DNA of 64,000 bases from Crateriforma spongiae (GTDB lineage Bacteria > Planctomycetota > Planctomycetia > Pirellulales > Pirellulaceae): positions 62,001 to 126,000 of the forward strand of contig NZ_JAAXMS010000011.1 in assembly GCF_012290005.1 (NCBI RefSeq). Direction: 5' to 3'. Below, piece by piece: positions 43,287 through 51,216 of this stretch (positions within the stretch are counted from its first letter, which is position 1; every line of letters starts with the position of its first letter). Made by a program: the position numbers and the translations under genes. The notes beneath the pieces were generated by a model. It saw nothing but the letters and a program-made list of their open reading frames with translations, did not search any database and was not told where the DNA came from.

Positions 43287-45436
43287 TGACCCGTCTCCTG
43301 GGATGTTCGACGCAAGAACACTCGCTCGTCACACCACTGTGCGATTTCCGCGTGGCTGGTTGATACGACCAGCGTCCATGGGCGATCAGGGGATGCGATC
43401 GCCGACCAAACTTGTTTTCGATCTTCACCGGCCAAGCAGTCCAGCACCGCATCGACCAACAGAACGCGAGGACGTCCCGCCATCGCCCGTGCCAACATTA
43501 GTTTGGCGCGTTGGCTGGGCAGCAGCGGCTCGCCGCCGGTAAGAAGCGGAGTCGCTAAGCCGTTGGGCAGACGCATCACATCGGTCCAAAGGCCCAGGTC
43601 CTGCAAGACTTCACGCACCCGGTTCCGGCTGACGGAGGATCGTCCCAAATCAATGTTCTGTCGAATCGATCCGTGAAAGATTTCCGCGCCGCCCGCGTAA
43701 CCGACGACCTGACCGCCGCCCTCGCGGGCGGCCAATGCCGCGTCGATGTCGTTGATTTCGACTTGTCCGCCGCCGGCGGGTCGTGAAAGTCCGGCCAACG
43801 AACGCATCAACAACGACCGTCCGTCCACATCGTCGCCGCAAATGGCGACAGAGCGGCCGGCTTGCACCGTCACCGGTTCGACTTTGGTGGCTGGCGATTC
43901 GGCAAACTTGACACCGCCCCAACGGATCGACGCCGGTCCGCCGGCCAAGTCACCCAGTTCGCGGTGCGAATCGATCGGGATGTCTAACAGGTGCCCAACT
44001 TTATCAACGCCCGCCATGACGTCGTAATACTTTTCAAACGTCTTGCCCGCTTTTGCGAACGCACCGACGACCACGGTGACCACCAATTCGCTGGCCACCA
44101 ACTGACCCAGCGTCAACTGTTGATTGATCACCAGCCAACCGCCCAGGCACAGCAACGCCGTCAAGGCAATCGTTTGCACGGAAACCGCGAAGATGACCTG
44201 TCGCAAGATCACGCGAAACTGCAGGTGGCGGGAATCCAAATAATCCACCGCCAACCGGTTCGTGCGATCCACCGCCAGGTATTGCCCGCCGTTGATTTTG
44301 AACGCGGTCGGTAACGCCAGGACGTCCTGCAGCCAGTGGAAGATCTCGTACTTGGCAATCGATTCGTTGATCGCGGTTCGAATACCACCGCGCCCCAAGA
44401 TCCATGTGATCAAAACCATGCTGAGCAACAGAACGATGTCAAAGCCCAGCAAAAACGGGTGATAGAACGCCAACAAGAACATGCCCAAAATCGCTGTCAA
44501 CACGATCGTGATGCCGTCCAACAGCAAAGCCGCCGTGGACTTTTGAATGGTCACGATGTCAAACAGTCGATTGGCCAATTCGCGCGGATAAACGTCGTGC
44601 AGCGATGCCTGGTTGGCCTGTCCGAAACGGTGCGAAAGATCCCCGACCAGGCGGACCATTTGCCGTCGCTGGATGATTTCAACCACCACCGTTTGCAAGA
44701 CTTGCAAGACGCCCGACAGCCCCAAGCAGGCCAACAGCATGATGCCAAGGACGACCAACGGCTGGAGATAGGTTCCCCAGCTGACCACGTTGACCAACGA
44801 TTCGATCGCAAGCGGTGTCGCCAGTGAAAGCACTCCGGCGACGAACGCGAACAGGGCGACCATGACGATGTCTCGGCCGTCCATCCGAAGCAGCCGAAAA
44901 TAGCGTCGGATCGGCGAATGGTGGTGGTGATGATCGTCATCGTGGCCAGAATCGGAATCGCCATGATCACCGGAAGAGATCGGCGCACATTGCAATTCTT
45001 CTTTGGCGATGAACACCGTCGCCTTGGGGTCCCCACGCAACTGTCGCCGCAGATCTCGCCGGAACCAACGAACGGACGTCACCATTTCGCCGATCTGGCT
45101 GACTTCGATTCCGTGGGCAAGCGACCTCTGTAAGACAAAATATCGACCGTCCGACATCGCCAAGATGACGGGGAAGCGTTCGGCGACCAGGTCAAACAAC
45201 GCCTGGGAATCCCGAGTCGAGGTCGGTTTCAGCGTGATGCCGACCTGTCGTCCCGCGTCCACCAGATGCGTGATTTCGTCGGCGGATTTGGACAACGCCG
45301 CGAAATCGAAATCGCTGCGTTCCATCGAGATTCCCAAGGCCAGCCCGGCTTGGACCAGCACCCGGTACACACGATCTTCACGACCGGAATCCATCATCGG
45401 ATCTGCGGCCGTCTTGGTCGAGTCCGTCGCCGTCAT
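43283..45436 (-). CDS. ABC exporter with degenerate ATPase (HlyB/type I secretion-like)
   Basis: A 717-residue protein with a peptidase C39-like N-terminal domain (to about 150), a His-rich insert (about 155-175, DSDSGHDDDHHHHHS), about six membrane segments (180-450) and a nucleotide-binding-like domain (about 500-717). Walker A reads GDDVDGRSLL (about 530), the signature is LLPSQRAK and Walker B is RVLLVDAVLD (about 655) without the catalytic Glu. It probably lost ATP hydrolysis. The frame extends to TTG 45478; ATG 45436 is used. It is translationally coupled to the HlyD gene. Confidence 0.88.
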   Translation of the reverse strand: MTATDSTKTAADPMMDSGREDRVYRVLVQAGLALGISMERSDFDFAALSKSADEITHLVDAGRQVGITLKPTSTRDSQALFDLVAERFPVILAMSDGRYFVLQRSLAHGIEVSQIGEMVTSVRWFRRDLRRQLRGDPKATVFIAKEELQCAPISSGDHGDSDSGHDDDHHHHHSPIRRYFRLLRMDGRDIVMVALFAFVAGVLSLATPLAIESLVNVVSWGTYLQPLVVLGIMLLACLGLSGVLQVLQTVVVEIIQRRQMVRLVGDLSHRFGQANQASLHDVYPRELANRLFDIVTIQKSTAALLLDGITIVLTAILGMFLLAFYHPFLLGFDIVLLLSMVLITWILGRGGIRTAINESIAKYEIFHWLQDVLALPTAFKINGGQYLAVDRTNRLAVDYLDSRHLQFRVILRQVIFAVSVQTIALTALLCLGGWLVINQQLTLGQLVASELVVTVVVGAFAKAGKTFEKYYDVMAGVDKVGHLLDIPIDSHRELGDLAGGPASIRWGGVKFAESPATKVEPVTVQAGRSVAICGDDVDGRSLLMRSLAGLSRPAGGGQVEINDIDAALAAREGGGQVVGYAGGAEIFHGSIRQNIDLGRSSVSRNRVREVLQDLGLWTDVMRLPNGLATPLLTGGEPLLPSQRAKLMLARAMAGRPRVLLVDAVLDCLAGEDRKQVWSAIASPDRPWTLVVSTSHAEIAQWCDERVFLRRTSQETGQ

Positions 45437-45699
45437 GAACGCTCTGCGGATTTCGGGTTTGAACTGATGTGAAAACAATTACGCGAAATAGGTTTCGTCT
45501 ATTTTGCGTGTTTGGTTCAAGGGTCGTGCCCATGTTTTCCGCAAATTGTTCTGAAAAGACGGTACCTCCGATAGGGTAGGAATACTGTCAAATCGATCGC
45601 CGGACGGTGCCGCGTGGGGGCCGCCTGCCATCAAGTGTCGACCTGATCGGGACAAGGCAACGATTGCCCCATGGGAATTGGCGATCGCGAAGCGACGAA
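45437..45699. other. Spacer between the exporter and Rnf units
   Basis: 263 bases lie between the exporter gene start and the end of the FNR gene. It must contain the exporter promoter. I see no gene, repeat or clear terminator. Confidence 0.4.
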
Positions 45700-46560
45700 T
45701 CAGTACAGCAGTTCGACCCAGCGATCGTCGGATTCCAATTGCGATTTCCGATCCTGCCAAGCCTCCGCAGATCCGTACACTTCGCCCATGACAGTGTCCA
45801 GATCATTTCGAATCGGTGTCAGCCCGGCCAGGTACACGTAGGTATCGTCCTGTTCCATCAGCCGCCGAATTTCTTCCCCGAGAGGCAGGATTGCGGACCC
45901 CCAGTCGATCGAGTCGCTCAGTGCGGGCCGCGAGCTCAGGACGTTGATGGCTTCGAAGGTTTCACTGTCGTAGTACAACGCAAAATCGTCCTTCTTGTCG
46001 TTGCGGTAAAGCAGATCCAAGCCCGTGCGTCCCCCATGGAACAAGATGACACGGCCCACGTATTCCGGTCGACTGGCGTGCAAGTATTTCACGAACGCGC
46101 GGAACGGGGCGATTCCGGTTCCCATCCCGATCAGCACTAGTGTGGCGTTGTTTTCACGCGGCGCATCAAACGCGTGACCGTAGGGCCCGGTGATCGTGAA
46201 TGTTTGGTTGGGCGTCAAATCGCACAAGAAGTTCGATGCCACACCCTTGTATCGTTCGCCACTGAAATCATCAATGTAGTCACATCGCCGAACACACATG
46301 GTGAATTCGGTGGTCCCGTCACCGTTGATGCGGGGCACATCGGCGATACTGTACAGCCGCAGGTGGTGTTCCTGGCCCAGTGCCGGATTGCCGGGTGCCA
46401 GGACGCCAAAGTTCTGGCCGACTTCCACGTCGAAATCCGGATCATCGACCTCGACACCGATCTCGCGGACTTCTTGACCGGACTCCGGTGCAGTGATGCG
46501 TTCGTTTCGGACCACGCGGGCCGCATACCTTGTACTGATGTCGAAATCTTTCAACTGCAT
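45700..46560 (-). CDS. Plant-type ferredoxin-NADP reductase
   Basis: A 286-residue FAD enzyme that moves electrons between ferredoxin and NADP(H). FAD-binding RLYSIAD is at 68-74, GPYGHAF at 125-131, the NADP-binding GMGTGIAPFR at 145-154, and the C-terminus ends WVELLY with the terminal aromatic residue typical of plant-type FNRs. ATG 46560 is used; longer frame is unconserved. It is the last gene of the Rnf operon and overlaps the small gene before it by ten bases. Confidence 0.9.
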   Translation of the reverse strand: MQLKDFDISTRYAARVVRNERITAPESGQEVREIGVEVDDPDFDVEVGQNFGVLAPGNPALGQEHHLRLYSIADVPRINGDGTTEFTMCVRRCDYIDDFSGERYKGVASNFLCDLTPNQTFTITGPYGHAFDAPRENNATLVLIGMGTGIAPFRAFVKYLHASRPEYVGRVILFHGGRTGLDLLYRNDKKDDFALYYDSETFEAINVLSSRPALSDSIDWGSAILPLGEEIRRLMEQDDTYVYLAGLTPIRNDLDTVMGEVYGSAEAWQDRKSQLESDDRWVELLY

Positions 46561-46775
46561 CGCTGCATTCCCTTTGTTGATGAACGTACAGAATTGGATG
46601 AGGTGGGGTGATTTTTGCAGCGACCGCCGCCGCAACCTTTGCAACCGGTTCGACCCTGCAGCGCATCGTGCTGGGCCGGTTTGTTCTCGCAAAGGCACCA
46701 CAGTTTTTGAATGGACAACCACAGCCCCAAAATGGCTGCCATGCACAGCAGGGCTTTCAACAACGACAGCATCAT
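46551..46775 (-). CDS. Small Cys-rich membrane protein, NqrM-like layout
   Basis: A 74-residue protein that lies between rnfA and the FNR gene, on the same strand. Residues 1-25 form one membrane segment (LSLLKALLCMAAILGLWLSI). The remaining part has six Cys: 27, 29, 45, 48, 53 and 73, in CLC and CKGCGGGRC. The layout resembles NqrM, which matures the iron site of Na+-NQR, but the motif is only similar. Its ten-base overlap with the FNR start supports translation. Metal-centre assembly is a hypothesis. Confidence 0.7.
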   Translation of the reverse strand: MMLSLLKALLCMAAILGLWLSIQKLWCLCENKPAQHDALQGRTGCKGCGGGRCKNHPTSSNSVRSSTKGMQRCS

Positions 46776-46833
46776 CGTGAACGCTCCGCTGTGGAAGTCA
46801 TTGGTGTCGGTCGCCAGATGTCTTTGGTTTTCA

Positions 46834-47415
46834 TCAGTTGAACAATCCGGCAAAGCCCATGAAGCAAATGGAAAGCAGGCCCGCCAACATCAGCGTGACT
46901 GCGGTTCCGCGGACGATATCCGGAGGATTGGACAGTTCCATCTTTTGCCGCAATCCCGCCATCAGAATCAAAGCCAAGGTGAAGCCAACGCCCGCACCGA
47001 ATGCGAACACGATGGACTGTAGCAAGCCATAGTTTCGATTCGTTTGAAACAATGCCACGGCAAGGATCGCACAGTTGGTTGTGATCAACGGCAAGAAAAT
47101 GCCCAACGCGTTGAACAACGCGGGACTGGTCTTTTTGATGAACATTTCCACCAACTGAACCGTCGACGCAATCACGGCGATGAACGAGATCAGTTGCAGA
47201 AATTCCACCCCGATGGCGGCCAAGATGGCGTGGATGCAATAGGCGGCCACCGAACTGACGCACATCACGAACGTCACCGCGACGCCCATGCGTGACGCCG
47301 TGGTCAGCTTTCCGGAAACGCCCAGAAACGGACAGATCCCAAGGAAATAGGCCAGCACAAAATTGTTCACCAGACAGGCATTGATGAAAATCGTTCCCAG
47401 AGGTTCTTCGTTCAT
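46834..47415 (-). CDS. rnfA: Rnf complex subunit RnfA
   Basis: A 193-residue membrane subunit of about six helices. RnfA and RnfE together form the electron and ion channel of Rnf. The N-terminal LGTIFINACLVNNFVLAYFL and later GICPFLGVSGKL match the family. Its start overlaps the end of rnfE by four bases (ATGA). Confidence 0.95.
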   Translation of the reverse strand: MNEEPLGTIFINACLVNNFVLAYFLGICPFLGVSGKLTTASRMGVAVTFVMCVSSVAAYCIHAILAAIGVEFLQLISFIAVIASTVQLVEMFIKKTSPALFNALGIFLPLITTNCAILAVALFQTNRNYGLLQSIVFAFGAGVGFTLALILMAGLRQKMELSNPPDIVRGTAVTLMLAGLLSICFMGFAGLFN

Positions 47416-48056
47416 GATGCCACGTCCTTTGCTTTGTCAGCCGATCGCTGATTGAACCACTGGATCAGAAGCAGCCATCCGGCGAGCGTGAAGAACCCAC
47501 CGGGCGGCAACATCATGACCACCCATTCTTGATACGAACCACCCAGCAATCGGACGCCGAACAGCGATCCGGCACCCAGAATTTCGCGGACACCGCCCAA
47601 ACAAAGCAGCGCCAAGGTGAATCCAATTCCCATGCCCAACGCATCCAGAACTGATCGAAAGGTCCCATTCTTAGATGCGAACGCTTCGGCGCGACCCAGG
47701 ATCAGGCAATTCACCACAATCAGTGAAATGAAAGCCCCAAGGGTTTTGTGCAAATCCAAACTGATCGCTTGGATGACGTAGTCGACGATCGTCACAAAGG
47801 TCGCGATGACCAAAATGAAGGTCACGATCCGAATCTGTTTCGGCACGATACCGCGGATCAGTGAAACGACGATGTTGGACATCAACAGAACAAACGAGGT
47901 TGCCAACCCCATCGCCAACGCATTCATCGCCGTGTTGGTCACTGCCAAAACGGGGCACATGCCTAGCACCTGGACGAACACCGGGTTTCGTTTCCAAACC
48001 CCGTCCCAAAAGTCCGCCGGGGTTACCGACGATTCGGCTTGCAGGCCCACAGCCAT
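47412..48056 (-). CDS. rnfE: Rnf complex subunit RnfE
   Basis: A 214-residue, about six-helix membrane subunit, paralogous to RnfA. The block FWDGVWKRNPVFVQVLGMCP near the start and GAFISLIVVNCLILGRAE are typical. ATG 48056 overlaps the stop of rnfG (TGATG); a GTG one codon upstream (48059) is also possible and would give the four-base GTGA overlap. It is followed by rnfA. Confidence 0.94.
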   Translation of the reverse strand: MAVGLQAESSVTPADFWDGVWKRNPVFVQVLGMCPVLAVTNTAMNALAMGLATSFVLLMSNIVVSLIRGIVPKQIRIVTFILVIATFVTIVDYVIQAISLDLHKTLGAFISLIVVNCLILGRAEAFASKNGTFRSVLDALGMGIGFTLALLCLGGVREILGAGSLFGVRLLGGSYQEWVVMMLPPGGFFTLAGWLLLIQWFNQRSADKAKDVAS

Positions 48057-48826
48057 CACTGTTCCCCCTCAGGTTCGGATTCCGACTCCGGCGCAGATTC
48101 CGGTTGGCCGTCGGGCACCGATCCGGATTCGAAATCGTTTTGACGTGACTTCAACACGGGCACCCACTGGGCGGTACTTTCACGCAGCATTTCCGCCACC
48201 GTGCTGGAACTGATCGTGGCACCGGTGATACCGTCGATCTGCCAAGGCTGTGTCTTTTCGCCCGATGGCACAAATTCGATCTTGTTTCGCAACTGTTTCG
48301 AATCCTGATCGACCGACACGTCCAACGCTTCGAAGTTTGCCAGGAACGCTTCGTCTTTCTCGATCCGATCACCCAGTCCAGGCGTCTCGCGACTTTCCAG
48401 CACCCGCGTGCCGATCACCGCATCGCGATCCGGCGAATAGCCATAAAGCATGCGGATGACGTCTTGGTAACCCATCCGGCTGGCTTCGATCGCCAAGCCG
48501 ACCAAGTTGCCATCGTCGTCGTAGCCCGCGTAAATAGGTTGGCCTGCGACATTCGGATCGGCGGGCACGTCAAACGATTCGTTGTCGGCGCCCAGTTCGA
48601 ACGTTTGGCTGGAAGTCGCACCGGGCAACACGTCCAGAATCGCGGCTTCGCGTTGGGCGATTCGGTTTTGTTGAATGATGGGCAACGTGAATTCGAACAC
48701 ACCCACGATCGCCAGCGTGCACAACGCGCCCATTCCCAGCAGGACCGAATAGATCTGGACGGTTCCGGGTTGTCGCGTTCCTGGTTGGCCGGCTTGGCCT
48801 TGCTGTCCACTCTTGTCTTGGTTCAT
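48056..48826 (-). CDS. rnfG: Rnf complex subunit RnfG
   Basis: A 256-residue subunit with one N-terminal membrane segment (about 23-45, IYSVLLGMGALCTLAIVGVF) and a periplasmic FMN-binding domain. The covalent-FMN motif is TGAT in IDGITGATISSSTV (about 207-220). The Asp/Glu-rich C-terminal tail (PESESEPEGEQ) is unusual and probably disordered. It overlaps rnfD by four bases. Confidence 0.93.
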   Translation of the reverse strand: MNQDKSGQQGQAGQPGTRQPGTVQIYSVLLGMGALCTLAIVGVFEFTLPIIQQNRIAQREAAILDVLPGATSSQTFELGADNESFDVPADPNVAGQPIYAGYDDDGNLVGLAIEASRMGYQDVIRMLYGYSPDRDAVIGTRVLESRETPGLGDRIEKDEAFLANFEALDVSVDQDSKQLRNKIEFVPSGEKTQPWQIDGITGATISSSTVAEMLRESTAQWVPVLKSRQNDFESGSVPDGQPESAPESESEPEGEQ

Positions 48827-49866
48827 TTCGCACCGCCCTTTGCCAATTCCTTTTTGCGGCCTTTCGCGGTTCCATACACCGTCGGCTGAATGAGCGAATC
48901 GATGTGTGGTGATAACGCATTGCCAATCAGAATCGCGTACATCACGCCTTCGGGCATACCGCCCCAGACGCGAATCAGCACGACCAGCAACCCGATAATC
49001 GCGCCGTAAACCAAGCCGCCCAGATGCGTCATTGGCGATGCCACCATGTCCGTGGCCATGAAGACGGCACCCAGCATCAGCCCGCCGGAAAACACCATGA
49101 ACCAGGGTCCGGCATACTTGTCAGGATTCCATAAGTTCAAAACGAAACTCTGAATGGCGACCGTTCCAATCACACCGACCGGAATCCGCCAAGACATCAT
49201 GTTTCGTGCGGCCAAGTAGACGCCGCCAATCAGAATCAGCAACGCACAGGTTTCGCCGGTGGATCCGGCGGTGGCACCCAAGAACAGATCGCCCGTTGAT
49301 GCAGCAACTTGATTAAACTTCCAATCCGAAAGTGGGGTCGGCGCCGTCATGCCGTCGTACTGCGGGACCGTCATCGGAAGCGTCAACGTCGAGGTCGGCA
49401 GCGATGCGAAAGGCCGGTCTTCATAGACGGGCCAAGTGGTCATCGCGGCGGGAAACGCGGCTTGCAAAATGGCTCGACCCACCAAAGCCGGGTTGAACGG
49501 GTTACCGCCAAGGCCGCCGAACAAAAACTTGCCCAGTCCGATTGCGATCGCACCACCGGCGACGACCATCCAAAGCGGCAAACTGGGCGGTAGTGTCAAT
49601 CCATAAAGCAGACCCGTGATCACAGCCGACCAATCGCCGATCGTTGTCGCGCGTCCGCTGACACGGCACAACAGATGTTCGGTCAACACGCACGACAATA
49701 CGGCGGTCACCATGACCAATAATGCGGATAGCCCGAACGCATAGACCGCGTACAACGATACCGGCATCAACGCCATGACCACGTTGAACATGATTGTATC
49801 GACGCCGGCCACCGCAGCGATGTGCGGCGAACTACGAATCGTCAGTGTTTTTGCCAGGGAATTCAT
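48823..49866 (-). CDS. rnfD: Rnf complex subunit RnfD
   Basis: A 347-residue membrane subunit with about nine or ten helices and a covalent FMN attached at Thr. The candidate flavin site is LGATAGSTGETC. The conserved GGLGGNPFNPALVGRA loop lies in the middle, and DMVASPMTHLGG follows. ATG 49866 is used because it overlaps the rnfC stop by four bases (ATGA); the frame runs longer without a family match. Confidence 0.95.
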   Translation of the reverse strand: MNSLAKTLTIRSSPHIAAVAGVDTIMFNVVMALMPVSLYAVYAFGLSALLVMVTAVLSCVLTEHLLCRVSGRATTIGDWSAVITGLLYGLTLPPSLPLWMVVAGGAIAIGLGKFLFGGLGGNPFNPALVGRAILQAAFPAAMTTWPVYEDRPFASLPTSTLTLPMTVPQYDGMTAPTPLSDWKFNQVAASTGDLFLGATAGSTGETCALLILIGGVYLAARNMMSWRIPVGVIGTVAIQSFVLNLWNPDKYAGPWFMVFSGGLMLGAVFMATDMVASPMTHLGGLVYGAIIGLLVVLIRVWGGMPEGVMYAILIGNALSPHIDSLIQPTVYGTAKGRKKELAKGGAK

Positions 49867-51206
49867 ACGGCCGCCTTTGCCTTTCGAATTGCCGACTTTG
49901 CCACACGAAACTTTTGCACCAATGGGATGTGCGATGGACAGACGAATGTGCAACATCCACATTCAAAGCAGTCCATCAGGTGATAATCCGACGCCATTTC
50001 GTCATACCGCTGGACATTGGCCAGTAAACCCATCTGTGACGGGTTTAAGAATAAGGGGCAAGCGTCCACACAATGGCCACAACGAATGCACGGGTATTCG
50101 TGTCGTGAAATCATCGTGTCGGTCTGGTCGTCGACCATCGCGATGACTCCGGTGGAACCCTTGGTAATGGGAATATCCAGGCTGGACGCGGCGTGGCCCA
50201 TCATGGGACCGCCCATCACCACGGTCGATACGTTCGGTTCGGTGCCAACTTTGTCCAAGATGTAACGCAGTGGCGTACCGATCGGGATGCGATAGTTGCC
50301 CTTTCGCTGAACGCCGGGGCCGCCGACGGTGATGACGCGGTCCTGCAAGCCTTGGCCGCTGGGCAACAACGCACCGATCTGCGCCGTCGTGCCGACATTG
50401 ATACAGACCGCCCCGACATCGATCGGAAGACCGCCGGAGGGGACCTTGCGACCCAAAATGGCCGTGATCAGCATCTTTTCGGCGCCCTGGGGGTACTTTA
50501 CAGGCAGGACTTCGACGCTGATCGGCTGACCGGGCAGGATTGCCTTCCGCATCACTTCAGCGGCATCACGTTTGTTGTCTTCCACCGCGATGATGGCTCG
50601 CGGCGCACCGGTCGCTTTCATGACGTAGGGAATGCCACGCATGATGTCGTCGGCGTGTTCCAGCATCACGCGGTGGTCGGTGGTCAAGTACGGTTCGCAT
50701 TCCGCACCATTGACGATCACCAAATCCGCTTGTTTGTCGTCGGGGACTTTCAGTTTGACGTGCGTGGGAAACGCCGCGCCGCCCAGACCGACGATGCCGG
50801 CCTGTTGAATTGCGGCGATGATTTCGTCCTTTGATGCCGTTTCAGCATCGCACGGATTCCCGCCCGGCATCTCTTGGGTCGATGCCGGGAAAGGTTCCAG
50901 AAAGAACGCAGGCATCATCTTGCCGTTGATGGCCGGTGAACGCGCGATCTTGCGAATCACGCCGGTTGCCGGCGCGTGGATCGCCACCGACATGAACCCA
51001 TCCGGTTGGGCGATGCACTGTCCGCGAGTGACTTCGGCGCCTTCGCCAACGATCGGAACCGCCGGTTTGCCAAGGTGTTGGCTGAGCGGAACGATCAGCA
51101 GCGACGCGAAATCAAACTGACGAATCGCCAGATCCTTTGTATCCGCCTTGAATTCCGGCGGATGGATACCGTGGGCGAACGTCTTGGTTCCCAGTAAGTG
51201 CCTCAT
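49863..51206 (-). CDS. rnfC: Rnf complex subunit RnfC
   Basis: A 447-residue membrane-associated subunit that carries the NADH/FMN site and two [4Fe-4S] clusters. GLGGAAFPTHVKL lies near 135-147, the SLBB-like region follows and the clusters are at CIRCGHCVDACP (about 371-382) and CFECGCCTFVCP (about 410-421). It starts ten bases after the stop of the PFOR gene. The RnfC/NqrA distinction is settled by the two clusters, which NqrA lacks. Confidence 0.96.
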   Translation of the reverse strand: MRHLLGTKTFAHGIHPPEFKADTKDLAIRQFDFASLLIVPLSQHLGKPAVPIVGEGAEVTRGQCIAQPDGFMSVAIHAPATGVIRKIARSPAINGKMMPAFFLEPFPASTQEMPGGNPCDAETASKDEIIAAIQQAGIVGLGGAAFPTHVKLKVPDDKQADLVIVNGAECEPYLTTDHRVMLEHADDIMRGIPYVMKATGAPRAIIAVEDNKRDAAEVMRKAILPGQPISVEVLPVKYPQGAEKMLITAILGRKVPSGGLPIDVGAVCINVGTTAQIGALLPSGQGLQDRVITVGGPGVQRKGNYRIPIGTPLRYILDKVGTEPNVSTVVMGGPMMGHAASSLDIPITKGSTGVIAMVDDQTDTMISRHEYPCIRCGHCVDACPLFLNPSQMGLLANVQRYDEMASDYHLMDCFECGCCTFVCPSHIPLVQKFRVAKSAIRKAKAAV

Positions 51207-51216
51207 GCGACCGTTC

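Noticed and set aside
49867-49962. Longer start of rnfD at 49962
   Set aside because: The extra 32 codons have no family match and overlap rnfC; ATG 49866 gives the four-base overlap seen in the rest of the operon.
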